Positions 16,236-24,400 of a stretch of 47,569 nucleotides of DNA are shown piece after piece. Below the pieces are notes generated by a model. It saw nothing but the letters and a program-made list of their open reading frames with translations, was not told where the DNA came from and searched no databases. The first letter of the stretch is position 1. Each line of letters starts with the position of its first letter. Source of the stretch: Streptomyces calvus (lineage in GTDB: Bacteria > Actinomycetota > Actinomycetes > Streptomycetales > Streptomycetaceae); NCBI RefSeq assembly GCF_006782915.1, contig NZ_VCNP01000026.1:1-47569 (forward strand), given 5' to 3'. A program made the translations under genes and the position numbers.

Positions 16236-17129
16236 CGCCTGCAGGTGGTCCCAGAAGCCGTCACGCAGGGCGCGTCGCAGGTCCGCCTGGCCGCGCAGCG
16301 AGTACTGCAGCAGGCCCTCCGCCTCCACCAGCAGGTCCTGGTCGACCGAGCCCGGCAGATAGGGGTGGCCGGGGAGCAGTTCCACCAGGGTGTCCCGGCC
16401 GCGCGCGGCGAGCCACTTCGCCGCGATCTGCGCGCCGACGAACCGGACGTCCTCGCGGGTGGGCCGGCCTGTCGTGGCCTCGTACGCCTGGGCCGTGCGC
16501 CGGGAGACGTACGGCTTGAAGAAGTCCAGGTCGAGGGTGCGCTGGCTGTCGACCTCCCAGAGCAGCGGTTCCGCCTGGTTGCGGCCCTCGGGCGCCTCGA
16601 TGCCCCACAGGTGGACCCGGGCGCCGTATCCCTGGGCCGCCTCGACCGCCGAGACGAGGTCCTCGTCGCCGCCGAGCAGCGCCGCGTCGCTGATGGCGCG
16701 GTGCCGGGCGAGTGACTCCAGGTCGGTGCGGATCAGGGAGTCGACGCCCTTCTGCTGGTTGTTGGCGTTGAGGTTGCCGAGGCGGACCTTGACGTCCGGG
16801 AGCTCGGCGATGGTCTGCTGCTCGGCGGTGTGGATGCGGCGCCGGGCGCCGTCGTACCAGTAGACCCGCAGCAGCCTGCTGTCCGCGAAGACGGTGCGGG
16901 CCCGGTCGATGAGCGCGTCGATGAGCCCCTCGGCGTCCAGGTCGAAGGCCCGGCGGTCCTCGGTGCCGGCCACCAGGCGGCCGGCGGCGGCGTACAGATA
17001 GCCGGCGTCGACGAAGATCGCATGCGTCGAGGGCGTCTTCGCCACCTCGGCGAGCATGCGCTGGAGCAGCTCGTTCGTGCGATCGATGCGGGCGTGCAGA
17101 GCCGCGTGGTCCTCGTTCATCAGCTCCAT
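16227..17129 (-). CDS. NYN-domain (PIN-like) ribonuclease candidate
   Basis: 300 residues from ATG 17129. FVDAGYLYAAAGR carries the first conserved Asp, VDSLIRTDLESLARH the second, and ALLGGDEDLVSAVEAAQGYG the GGDxD-type acidic site of NYN/PIN nucleases. The C-terminal third (DLDFFKPYVSRRTAQAY onward) is a helical extension of unknown role. Alternative starts are ATG 17120 (GGAG 3 nt upstream) and GTG 17144. It is convergent with the hydrolase. Confidence 0.85.
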   Translation of the reverse strand: MELMNEDHAALHARIDRTNELLQRMLAEVAKTPSTHAIFVDAGYLYAAAGRLVAGTEDRRAFDLDAEGLIDALIDRARTVFADSRLLRVYWYDGARRRIHTAEQQTIAELPDVKVRLGNLNANNQQKGVDSLIRTDLESLARHRAISDAALLGGDEDLVSAVEAAQGYGARVHLWGIEAPEGRNQAEPLLWEVDSQRTLDLDFFKPYVSRRTAQAYEATTGRPTREDVRFVGAQIAAKWLAARGRDTLVELLPGHPYLPGSVDQDLLVEAEGLLQYSLRGQADLRRALRDGFWDHLQAQY

Positions 17130-17349
17130 TGTCCTGGTGGTCACGCTACGAACACAACCGGTCCCGATCAGTCTCCTTTGAACCACTTACCAGTCAGTAT
17201 TTAGTCGATCGAAAAATTTCCTTAGCGTAGGGAATGTTTGCATCGCGCAGGCCGTTGAACCCGTCATGCAACGCGGCGCCGAGTGGCCCGCGCGCCACTC
17301 ACCGAGTAGTTCTCCTTCAGGAGGATGACCAGACGAAGGGAGAAGCCCT

Positions 17350-17502
17350 ATGCGCTTCGAGATCATGCGACTCGACGACGTCGACGGCACGCCCGTGGAC
17401 ACCACCGTCGTGGACGCCGCCTCCGTCAACCGCATCGTTCAGCAGGCCGCCGCCATCGGACAGCGCCTGTGGATCCGCCCGGCAGACGCCCCGGCCTCGT
17501 AA
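17350..17502 (+). CDS. 50-residue conserved-type small protein
   Basis: A short gene from ATG to TAA: MRFEIMRLDDVDGTPVDTTV, then VDAASVNRIVQQAAAIGQRL, ending WIRPADAPAS. Support comes from GAAGGGAG about 7 nt before the ATG, high GC3, and a strong terminator right after. Upstream, 17180-17240 is the AT-richest part of the region (tttagtcgatcgaaaaattt), with TAGGGA at about 17226 as a possible -10, and probably serves as a promoter for this gene and the divergent NYN gene. Function is unknown; likely soluble. Confidence 0.75.
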   Translation: MRFEIMRLDDVDGTPVDTTVVDAASVNRIVQQAAAIGQRLWIRPADAPAS

Positions 17503-17556
17503 CGCGAGACCGCGCGGGACGCCGGCCACACGCGCCGGTTCCCCCGTACGACACTC

Positions 17557-17593
17557 CGGAGCCCCCGTACCGCTCATCGGTACGGGGGCTCCG
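17557..17593. terminator. bidirectional terminator
   Basis: A 15-bp perfect stem CGGAGCCCCCGTACC with its complement and a 7-nt loop, between the small gene and the convergent marC. Confidence 0.85.
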
Positions 17594-17618
17594 CGCGTTC
17601 GACGACGACGGCGGCGGC

Positions 17619-18224
17619 TCAACCGCCGCGGACCACCTGGGTCACGCCGTTGATGATCTGCTGCACGGCGATGGCGGAGAGCATCATGCCCGCCAGGCGG
17701 GTCACCAGGACCACACCGCCGTCCTTGATGACCCGGATGATCAGCAGCGAGTAGCGCAGCGCCAGCCACAGCACGACATGGATGGCGAGGATGGCCGACC
17801 ACACCGAGACCTGGGCGGTGACGCCGTCGGCCTTCTGCACCGCGAGGATGACCGAGACGATCGCACCGGGCCCGGCCAGCAGCGGCATGCCCAGCGGGAC
17901 CAGGGCGACATTGACGTCCTTGGTCTGCTTGGGCTCGTCGGTCTTGCCGGTGAGCAGGTCGAGCGCGATCAGCAGGAGCAGGAGCCCGCCCGCGATCATC
18001 AGCGCCGGCACCGACACGTGCAGGTAGTCGAGGATCTGGTGGCCGAGCAGCCCGAACACGACGATCACGCTGCCGGCCACGCAGACGGCCTGGAAGGCCA
18101 TCCGCTTCTGCGCCTTGGCGGGCCGGCCTGCGGTCAGGGCGAGGAAGATCGGGGTGATCCCAGGGGGATCCATGATGACAAAAAGGGTCAGGAAGAGAGA
18201 GCCGAAGACGGCGACGTCGAGCAT
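17619..18224 (-). CDS. MarC family integral membrane protein
   Basis: 201 residues with about six membrane segments. FLTLFVIMDPPGITPIFLAL near the N-terminus and MPLLAGPGAIVSVILAV in the middle are the MarC signature. Function of the family is unsettled: named for multiple antibiotic resistance, but that role is not supported in E. coli. AAGG lies 5 nt before the ATG. The gene follows the PHP gene on the same strand across a 122-bp polypyrimidine gap. Confidence 0.92.
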   Translation of the reverse strand: MLDVAVFGSLFLTLFVIMDPPGITPIFLALTAGRPAKAQKRMAFQAVCVAGSVIVVFGLLGHQILDYLHVSVPALMIAGGLLLLLIALDLLTGKTDEPKQTKDVNVALVPLGMPLLAGPGAIVSVILAVQKADGVTAQVSVWSAILAIHVVLWLALRYSLLIIRVIKDGGVVLVTRLAGMMLSAIAVQQIINGVTQVVRGG

Positions 18225-18245
18225 GACTGCCTTGCTGAGTTACGT

Positions 18246-18346
18246 GAGGGGGGAGGAAGAGAGACAGGGAGAGGAGAGGGAGGGAGAGGAGAGGAGAGAG
18301 GGGGAAGGGGTGCGCAGGAGGAGACAGGAGCGGGGAGGAGAGGGCC
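18246..18346. repeat. polypurine/polypyrimidine tract before marC
   Basis: From 18246 to 18310 the plus strand is purine except for one C at 18265, mainly GGGAGAGGA-type units. With few interruptions it runs to about 18344. On the minus strand it is the C/T-rich stretch between the PHP gene and marC. Confidence 0.92.
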
Positions 18347-19204
18347 TCAGACTCCGCCGGCTCCCGGTACCGGGAACGCCCCGGTCGCGCGTCGCGTGAT
18401 CTCGCCGTACACCTCGGGGTCCGTCGTGAACTCACCGAGCACGCAGGTCTTCCGGCTGCCGTGGTAGTCGCTCGACCCGGTCACCAGCAGCCCCAGCTCC
18501 GACGCCAGGCCGCGCAGCCGCGCCCGGGTCTCGGGGTCGTGGTCCATGTGGTCGACCTCGATGCCGTCCAGACCGGCCTCGGCCAGCTCGCCGATCGCGG
18601 ACTCCGGCACGGTCCGGCCCCGCTTGCTCGCTGCCGGGTGCGCGAAGACGGCGACCCCGCCCGCGTTCTTGATCAGGCGCAGCGCCTCGAAGGGGTCGGT
18701 CTCGTGCTTCTCCACGTACGCCCGGCCGCCGTCGGCCAGCCAGTCCTGGGTGAAGGCGTCGCTCACCGTCGGTACGACGCCCAGTTCCACCAGGGCCGAG
18801 GCCACGTGCGGCCGTCCCACCGAGCCGTCGCCGGCGATCCGCTCGACCTGTTCCCAGGTGACCGGCACGCCCAGCTCGTTCAGCTTGGCGATCATGCCGT
18901 GTGCGCGCGGCACCCGGTCGTCCCGGACCAGCTCCCGCTCGGCGAGCAGCGCCGGCTCCTCCGGGTCGAAGAGGTAGGCGAGCATGTGCATGCTGACGCC
19001 GTCGAGCCGGCAGGAGAGTTCGGCACCGGTGACCAGCGTGAGCCCCACAGGCAGGACCGAGAGCGCCTCGGCGTGGCCGCGGGTGGTGTCGTGGTCGGTC
19101 AGCGCGATGACGTCCAGACCGGCGGCGGCCGCCTTGCGGACCAGCTCGGCCGGCGTGTCCGTACCGTCGGACGCGGTGGAGTGGGTGTGCAGATCGATGC
19201 GCAC
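18347..19204 (-). CDS. PHP-domain phosphoesterase
   Basis: 285 residues starting at GTG 19204, with GGAG 9 nt upstream. The four PHP metal motifs are visible: DLHTHSTASDG (residues about 4-14), TDHD, GAELSC, and HPAASKRG plus GSSDYHG near the C-terminus. The family includes the 3',5'-nucleoside bisphosphate phosphatase YciV/RnaA type. It is probably cytoplasmic and trinuclear-metal dependent. It may be co-transcribed with marC. Frames extending upstream to 19294 lack a ribosome site. Confidence 0.9.
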   Translation of the reverse strand: MRIDLHTHSTASDGTDTPAELVRKAAAAGLDVIALTDHDTTRGHAEALSVLPVGLTLVTGAELSCRLDGVSMHMLAYLFDPEEPALLAERELVRDDRVPRAHGMIAKLNELGVPVTWEQVERIAGDGSVGRPHVASALVELGVVPTVSDAFTQDWLADGGRAYVEKHETDPFEALRLIKNAGGVAVFAHPAASKRGRTVPESAIGELAEAGLDGIEVDHMDHDPETRARLRGLASELGLLVTGSSDYHGSRKTCVLGEFTTDPEVYGEITRRATGAFPVPGAGGV

Positions 19205-19243
19205 GACGCGGTACTCCAAGCGGGTGACGGACGGGGACGCTCC

Positions 19244-19249
19244 AGGATA
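19244..19249 (-). promoter_or_regulatory. -10 candidate for the PHP gene
   Basis: TATCCT on the minus strand, 40 nt before the GTG. A GACGGC-like -35 at 18-nt spacing is weak. In the same gap a GCCCGGG/CCCGGGC hairpin at about 19378-19402 may end the upstream DUF6758 gene. Confidence 0.35.
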
Positions 19250-19414
19250 ACCGGATTTCCGCGCACCGCCGTCACACCTGAACCGGCCGTGCACCCCCTA
19301 CGCAGCCATCGCTGATCCCTTACCGATCCGCCACTGATCCCCTGCCGACGCACCCGCGCCGACCGCACCGCCTGACGCCCGGGCACAAGGGCACCCGGGC
19401 CGCGCCCGGAAGAC

Positions 19415-20056
19415 CTAGACCTCCAGCAGGCGCGGCGACAGCGCCCCGCAGGGCACCAGCTCGACCTCGGCCCCGGCGTCCCGCAGATCGGTGAGCACCA
19501 GCTCGTCGTACATCAACAGTCCGGACTGCTCCGGCCAGACCACGGCCCACAGCCACATCCCGAGCGCCTCGCCCGCGAACACGGCGCGGTCGTCGGGCGT
19601 CTTGGTGACGTGCCAGAGCGGCGTGGGGCGGCCGGCGGCGAGCACCTTGGCCTGGGGCGGCTTCTCCACGTTCAGGTACGGCCCCGGGTCCGGGCCGTCG
19701 ATGCCCGCGTACCGCGCGCCGAGGCCGACGCCGAGCTCCTCGGCGACCAGGATCAACTCCCCCATGCCGCCGAGCGGTCCGGGCCCGGTGCACGCGACGG
19801 CGGCCGCCCGGCCCCCGCTGCGGTCGTCGCCCGCGCTGGCCACGCCCGTGAAGAGCCAGCCGACCGGGAGCGGCCACGGCATCCACACCGGGACCTTGGT
19901 GCGGTGCACGACGACTTCGAGGGCCTCGACACTCGGCGGTATCACGGGCTGGAGCGGGTGCACGGTGCCGTGCACGTCGCACTGCCAGGCATCCGAGAAG
20001 AGGCCGGGAGCCCTGACCCGGCCACCGCACTTCGGGCAACTGGGTTCGCCCCTCAT
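19415..20056 (-). CDS. DUF6758-type protein with zinc-ribbon N-terminus
   Basis: 213 residues. The first 30 residues, MRGEPSCPKCGGRVRAPG then WQCDVHG, look like a zinc ribbon (CxxC plus C/H). The rest is a conserved actinobacterial domain with VPVWMPWPLPVGWLFTGV and PLGGMGELILVAEELGVGLG. There is no membrane segment or catalytic motif that I can name. It is divergent from the MFS transporter. Function is unknown. Confidence 0.82.
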   Translation of the reverse strand: MRGEPSCPKCGGRVRAPGLFSDAWQCDVHGTVHPLQPVIPPSVEALEVVVHRTKVPVWMPWPLPVGWLFTGVASAGDDRSGGRAAAVACTGPGPLGGMGELILVAEELGVGLGARYAGIDGPDPGPYLNVEKPPQAKVLAAGRPTPLWHVTKTPDDRAVFAGEALGMWLWAVVWPEQSGLLMYDELVLTDLRDAGAEVELVPCGALSPRLLEV

Positions 20057-20143
20057 AGGGCCCCACGGTCCTACCCGCGCAGCGCCACGTCAAGGACGAT
20101 CACCCGTCCGGGCGGAGCCGGACGCCCAAAATTTAGATGTAGC

Positions 20144-20173
20144 TTGCATTAATTAGGTTGGCTAACCTATCGT
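20144..20173 (+). promoter_or_regulatory. promoter with iron-box-like operator (DmdR1/IdeR type)
   Basis: A -35 candidate TTGCAT (20144-20149), an 18-nt spacer and a -10 candidate TATCGT (20168-20173). Inside the spacer is TTAGGTT-GG-CTAACCTA (20153-20169). It matches both arms of the actinobacterial iron-regulator box (TTAGGTTAGGCTAACCTAA), but the centre is one base shorter. A repressor bound here would block the promoter. Confidence 0.55.
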
Positions 20174-20235
20174 GTGTATACACCAACCATCACCCGTCAT
20201 CCGTCCGTACAGCGACGTCCCCGGATTGGAGCACC

Positions 20236-21459
20236 ATGGACCCCTTCGACACGGGATCGGGCGGCATGCTCAGGCAGCCGAAGGCCGTGTGGGCGACGGC
20301 CGGCGCATCGGTCGTCGCCTTCATGGGAATCGGGCTGGTCGACCCGATCCTGCCGTCCATCGCGGAGGGCCTCGACGCCACCGCCGGGCAGGTCTCCCTG
20401 CTCTTCACCTCGTACTTCCTGATCACCGCGCTCGCCATGCTGGTCACCGGTTTCGTCTCCAGCCGGATCGGCGGCCGCCGGACGCTGCTGCTCGGCCTCG
20501 CGCTGGTCGTGGTGTTCGCCGGGCTCTCCGGCACCTCGGGATCGGTCGGCGAACTCGTCGGCTTCCGCGCCGGCTGGGGCCTCGGCAACGCACTGTTCGT
20601 CTCCACGGCCCTCGCCGTCATCGTCGGCGCCGCGGCCGGCGGCAGCGCCGCCGCCATCCTGCTGTACGAGTCCGCCCTCGGGCTCGGCATGGCCTGCGGG
20701 CCCCTGCTGGGCGCCCTGCTCGGCGACGCGAGCTGGCGCTACCCGTTCTTCGGCACGGCCTTCCTGATGGCCGTCGGCTTCCTGTGCATCGCCGCGTTCC
20801 TGAAGGAGCAGCCGAAGCCGGCCCGCCGTACCTCGCTCCTCGATCCGGTCCGGGCGCTCGGCCACGGCGGACTCGCCTCCGTGGCGGCGTCGGCGTTCTT
20901 CTACAACTACACGTTCTTCACCGTGCTGGCCTTCACGCCGTTCGTGCTCGACATGACGCCGTACCGGTCGGGCGCGGTGTTCTTCGCCTGGGGCGTACTG
21001 CTCGCCGTCTTCTCGGTGATCGTGGCGCCGCGGCTGCAGAAGCGGTTCGGCTCGCTCACCGTGCTCGGCGGGTCGCTGGTGCTGCTCGCGGCGGACGTGC
21101 TCGTCCTCGGCCACGGCGGCCACACCGCCGCCGTCGTCTGCACCGTGCTGTCCGGCGCGCTCATCGGCGTCAACAACACGGTGTACACGGAGCTGGCGCT
21201 CGGGGTGTCGGACGCGCCGCGGCCGGTGGCGAGCGCGGGCTACAACTTCGTGCGCTGGTTCGCGGCGGCCGCCGCGCCCTACTGCGCGCCGAAGCTCGAG
21301 GAGTGGGCCGACGCGCGCCTGCCGTTCGTGGTCGCGGCGGTCACGGCCCTGCTGGGCGCGCTGGTGGCCGGTGTGCGGCGCAAGGCGCTCACCCACGACG
21401 CCGAGGAGCCCCGGCCGCGGCAGGCCACCGCGGACGGCGTCACCGTTCTCGCCAACTGA
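20236..21459 (+). CDS. MFS transporter
   Basis: 407 residues, ATG with TTGGAG 5 nt upstream. About 12 membrane segments. GLVDPILPSIAEGL in TM1 and VTGFVSSRIGGRRTLLLG (the loop 2-3 motif A region) mark a drug/H+ antiporter-like exporter. The iron-box-like operator suggests an exporter of a siderophore or metal-linked compound under iron control; substrate assignment is inference. No siderophore biosynthetic gene lies nearby. Longer frames starting at 20158 would begin inside the operator, so they are rejected. Confidence 0.9.
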   Translation: MDPFDTGSGGMLRQPKAVWATAGASVVAFMGIGLVDPILPSIAEGLDATAGQVSLLFTSYFLITALAMLVTGFVSSRIGGRRTLLLGLALVVVFAGLSGTSGSVGELVGFRAGWGLGNALFVSTALAVIVGAAAGGSAAAILLYESALGLGMACGPLLGALLGDASWRYPFFGTAFLMAVGFLCIAAFLKEQPKPARRTSLLDPVRALGHGGLASVAASAFFYNYTFFTVLAFTPFVLDMTPYRSGAVFFAWGVLLAVFSVIVAPRLQKRFGSLTVLGGSLVLLAADVLVLGHGGHTAAVVCTVLSGALIGVNNTVYTELALGVSDAPRPVASAGYNFVRWFAAAAAPYCAPKLEEWADARLPFVVAAVTALLGALVAGVRRKALTHDAEEPRPRQATADGVTVLAN

Positions 21460-21489
21460 CCGCCGCCGTTCCGGTGTTGGTGAGCTTGC

Positions 21490-22074
21490 TCACTCCAGCG
21501 GCACGGACTTCCGGGACGGGTCCCTCAGGTCGGTGCCCTGGGTCAGCCAGCGCTCCTGGAGGGCCCCGGCGCCGTGCACCCGCTTCCACGCCGCCTCGTT
21601 CGGCGTCATCGGCAGCAGCGGCAGGAACCGTACGGGGTCCAGGGGCGCGTCGAGCTCCAGGTCCTCCACCAGGCCGCCCGGCTCGGCGACCAGCACCGAG
21701 GTGAACGGGGCGCCGGGCCACAGCGGCTCCCCGACGTCGAGGGAGGCGCCCGGTGCCACGACCACACCCTCGACCTGGGGCGACGCGGCCAGTACGGCGA
21801 GCGGGCGGAGCACCTTGTCGGTGTCGGCGAGACCGGTCCGCACGGACAGCACCAGCTCGACCCGCGGCCCCTTCACGGGGTCCGCGACCATCGCGGTGGG
21901 GTCGGTCATGGGCTGCGCCGACATGCCGAGTGTGGCGTAGCGCACGATGTCGCCCTCGTGGAAACGCAGCACCTCGATGCGGTCCGTGCCCAGGAAGGTG
22001 ACCGCCGCGCGGGCGTCCGGTTCGCCCAGCGCCGTACGCAACCGTGCCTCGACCAGAGGAAGAACATCAGCCAT
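21490..22074 (-). CDS. suppressor-of-fused domain protein
   Basis: 194 residues. RIEVLRFHEGDIVRYATLGMS and RVELVLSVRTGL followed by VVVAPGASLDVGEPLWPGAPF resemble bacterial SUFU-domain proteins, which are often immunity or regulatory partners of toxins. No polymorphic toxin lies next door, so the role here is open. It is cytoplasmic by sequence. The ATG lacks a ribosome site and has a -10-like hexamer 6 nt upstream. It is convergent with the MFS gene, with a 30-nt gap. Confidence 0.82.
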   Translation of the reverse strand: MADVLPLVEARLRTALGEPDARAAVTFLGTDRIEVLRFHEGDIVRYATLGMSAQPMTDPTAMVADPVKGPRVELVLSVRTGLADTDKVLRPLAVLAASPQVEGVVVAPGASLDVGEPLWPGAPFTSVLVAEPGGLVEDLELDAPLDPVRFLPLLPMTPNEAAWKRVHGAGALQERWLTQGTDLRDPSRKSVPLE

Positions 22075-22086
22075 GCGGCGAGCATA
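22075..22086 (-). promoter_or_regulatory. leaderless-type promoter of the SUFU gene
   Basis: On the minus strand TATGCT, then CGCCGC (6 nt), then ATG. Confidence 0.45.
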
Positions 22087-22117
22087 GAACTCGTCAGTAC
22101 CGGGCAAAGCAGAGCCT

Positions 22118-22127
22118 TGACATGTCA
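22118..22127. promoter_or_regulatory. 10-bp palindrome overlapping a TTGACA element
   Basis: TGACATGTCA is a perfect palindrome and overlaps TTGACA (22117-22122), which could be a -35 for a plus-strand transcript through the corA leader; the nearest -10-like TACGCT is at only 14 nt. It may be an operator for the divergent SUFU gene or for corA. Confidence 0.3.
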
Positions 22128-22582
22128 GTCGGCTGATACGCTTGGCCGGTGGTTCGGGACAGCATGCAGAAGCATCGCGATCGAGTCCCGACGCCGATGT
22201 GACACTCCCCGTCCTGGGGATCCCCTCAGGGGGTTGTGGATCGTCCCTCACGAGGGACCGGCCGGAGGAGGTGGGGCTGGCATGGACCGAAGTCGACCGT
22301 GCAGTACCACCCGCTCTTCCGCCCGCTGATGTAGCCGCTTCTTTCCTGGCTGCCGCCTCTCACGCTCGCGTCTTCCTGGCGTCTTCATCGGAAGAGCATT
22401 TCGTTTCGTTCTGCCTGATCTGCCCCAGTAGCTGAATCAGCGACGAAGCTCGCCACCGCGACGGTGCGGTGCTCCCCGCTTTGTGGACGTGCCAAACATC
22501 CGCAGTTGAGGACGTCCCCATTCCGGGTTGTTCCACCCGTCGTACCGGCGCCTTTCGTTGCCCGCCTGCGAAGGAGCCCGCC
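22128..22582 (+). other. long structured leader of corA
   Basis: About 450 bp without a full-size gene. CGGGAC and GTCCCG (about 22157-22197) can pair, CCCC/GGGG inverted pieces occur around 22210-22235, and GTCCCTCACGAGGGAC (about 22245-22260) is a perfect hairpin. A 15-codon ORF follows. I found no match to the M-box riboswitch core. Confidence 0.45.
22282..22329 (+). CDS. possible 15-residue leader peptide upstream of corA
   Basis: ATG to TGA, MDRSRPCSTTRSSAR, preceded by GGAGGAGG at 10 nt. It uses codons that are rare for this genome (two CGA, two AGT, one TCT), which suits a regulatory leader in which ribosome speed matters, but also fits chance. It ends 254 nt before corA. Confidence 0.3.
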   Translation: MDRSRPCSTTRSSAR

Positions 22583-23701
22583 ATGTCGATGATCCGCGAC
22601 CTGCGCGCCGCAGTACGCCCCGCCTCCCGTATCTCGCTGCGCAAGGACAGCGGCCCGTACGACACCACCCGCGACCCCGCCACGGCCACCGCCGTCGTCG
22701 ACTGCGCCGTCTACCGCGACGGCCGGCGCCTGCAGAACGAGGGTCAGCTCAGCCCTCAGGAGGCGATGCGGCTGGTGCGGCGCGACGGCGGCTTCGTGTG
22801 GATCGGCCTGCACGAGCCGACCGAAGCCGAATTCGCCGGAATCGCCCAGGAGTTCGGGCTGCACCCGCTGGCCGTGGAGGACGCCGTCCAGGCCCACCAG
22901 CGGCCCAAGCTGGAGCGCTACGACGACTCGCTGTTCACGGTCTTCAAGACCGTCCACTACGTCGACCACGACCGGCTCAGCTCCACCAGCGAGGTCGTCG
23001 AGACCGGCGAGGTGATGTGCTTCACCGGCCGGGACTTCTTCATCACCGTGCGGCACGGCGGCCAGGGCTCCCTGCGGGCCCTGCGGCACCGCCTCCAGGA
23101 CGACCCCGAGCTGCTGGCCAAGGGCCCCTCGGCCGTGCTGCACGCCATCGCCGACCATGTGGTGGACGGCTACATCGCGGTCGCCGACGCGGTGCAGGAC
23201 GACATCGACGAGGTCGAGACCGAGGTGTTCTCGCCCGGCCGCAAGGGCACCCCGCGCGGCACCGACGCCGGGCGGATCTACCAACTCAAGCGCGAGGTAC
23301 TGGAGTTCAAGCGGGCCGTGTCGCCGCTGCTGCGGCCCATGCAGCTGCTGAGCGAGCGGCCGATGCGGCTGATCGACCCGGACATCCAGAAGTACTTCCG
23401 GGACGTGGCCGACCACCTGGCGCGGGTGCAGGAGCAGGTCATCGGCTTCGACGAACTGCTGAACTCCATCCTCCAGGCCAACCTCGCCCAGGCGTCCGTG
23501 GCACAGAACGAGGACATGCGGAAGATCACCTCGTGGGCCGCGATCATCGCCGTACCGACCATGGTGTGCGGCGTGTACGGGATGAACTTCGACCACATGC
23601 CCGAGCTGCGCTGGAAGTACGGCTACCCGCTGGTGCTGGCCGTCACGGTGACCATCTGTCTGGGCATCCACCGCACCCTGAAGCGCAACGGCTGGCTCTG
23701 A
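22583..23701 (+). CDS. corA: CorA family magnesium transporter
   Basis: 372 residues, ATG with AAGGAG 6 nt upstream. A long soluble N-terminal domain contains HPLAVEDAVQAHQRPKLERY. Two C-terminal membrane helices follow, with the selectivity signature YGMNF at about 332-336 ending TM1. The family forms pentameric Mg2+ (or Co2+) channels in the cytoplasmic membrane. Other magnesium-related genes (MgtE-N/CBS and DUF1003) lie 2.3 kb downstream. The long leader suggests post-transcriptional control. Confidence 0.95.
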   Translation: MSMIRDLRAAVRPASRISLRKDSGPYDTTRDPATATAVVDCAVYRDGRRLQNEGQLSPQEAMRLVRRDGGFVWIGLHEPTEAEFAGIAQEFGLHPLAVEDAVQAHQRPKLERYDDSLFTVFKTVHYVDHDRLSSTSEVVETGEVMCFTGRDFFITVRHGGQGSLRALRHRLQDDPELLAKGPSAVLHAIADHVVDGYIAVADAVQDDIDEVETEVFSPGRKGTPRGTDAGRIYQLKREVLEFKRAVSPLLRPMQLLSERPMRLIDPDIQKYFRDVADHLARVQEQVIGFDELLNSILQANLAQASVAQNEDMRKITSWAAIIAVPTMVCGVYGMNFDHMPELRWKYGYPLVLAVTVTICLGIHRTLKRNGWL

Positions 23702-23730
23702 GCGCACCCGCCGCGCACGACGCCCGTGGA

Positions 23731-23742
23731 TAGGCTGGACGC
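23731..23742 (+). promoter_or_regulatory. leaderless-type promoter of the 23743 gene
   Basis: TAGGCT, then GGACGC (6 nt), then ATG, with no ribosome site. Confidence 0.45.
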
Positions 23743-24264
23743 ATGACAAGCGAGCTGCTCGAGCGGGCCCTCATCGAGGAGGCCACGAAGAAGTCCGGCC
23801 TCATCTGGGTCAAGGGGCCCGGCGGGCCCGCCCGTGCGCTGTGGCACGTGTGGCACGAGGGAGCCGCGTGCGTGATCGGCGACGGGCCCGGCGAGCAGCC
23901 GCTGCCGGGACTGGCCGACGGCGGGCCGGCCGAGGTGACGGTACGCAGCAAGGACAAGGGCGGACGGCTGGTCTCCTGGGCCGCGACCGTGGTGGAGCTG
24001 CCGCCGGACACCGAGGCGTGGACGGCGGCGGTCGCCGAGCTGAAGGGCAAGCGGCTCAACGCACCCGACGGCGAGGCGATGACCGGGCGCTGGGCCCGCG
24101 AGTGCCGGCTGCTCAGGCTGGAGCCGACCGGTGCGACCGCGCCGCTGCCCGACGGCTCGCTGGCCGAGGCGCCGCTGCCGACCCCGGTGACCACCCGGCG
24201 ACCGGCCCCGGCGGGTCTGCCCCGGCTGCTGTTCAAGCGGAAGCGGCGGCGGGACCGGAGCTAG
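23743..24264 (+). CDS. hypothetical protein, possible split-barrel fold
   Basis: 173 residues. KKSGLIWVKGPGGPARALWH, RSKDKGGRLVSWAATVVELP and the general strand pattern recall pyridoxamine-phosphate-oxidase-like split barrels, but no binding motif is certain. The C-terminus is basic (LLFKRKRRRDRS). It follows corA by 41 nt but seems to have its own leaderless start. Function is unknown. Confidence 0.78.
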   Translation: MTSELLERALIEEATKKSGLIWVKGPGGPARALWHVWHEGAACVIGDGPGEQPLPGLADGGPAEVTVRSKDKGGRLVSWAATVVELPPDTEAWTAAVAELKGKRLNAPDGEAMTGRWARECRLLRLEPTGATAPLPDGSLAEAPLPTPVTTRRPAPAGLPRLLFKRKRRRDRS

Positions 24265-24314
24265 TGCGGCGACCGGAAACGTTCGCCGGGCTCCGAGCCG
24301 GTTCCTGACACTGC

Positions 24315-24362
24315 CTGAGCGGTCCCGGAGCGGCCCCTGAGCGGTCCCTGAGCGGTCCCTGG
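24315..24362. repeat. short direct repeats (ctgagcggtccc), about 4 units
   Basis: About four imperfect 11-13-bp units between two plus-strand genes. No coding role. Confidence 0.7.
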
Positions 24363-24387
24363 AGGGTGCGCCTCCCGGCCCCCGCGC

Positions 24388-24400
24388 TACGGTCCCTGCC
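24388..24400 (+). promoter_or_regulatory. leaderless-type promoter of the 24401 gene
   Basis: TACGGT, then CCCTGCC (7 nt), then ATG. Confidence 0.45.

Noticed and set aside
17130..17240. Horizontally acquired AT-rich island
   Set aside because: The AT-rich part is only about 60 bp and lies in a divergent promoter region, as expected for regulatory DNA.
22128..22582. M-box or ydaO-type riboswitch before corA
   Set aside because: The conserved core sequences of these classes were not found by eye.
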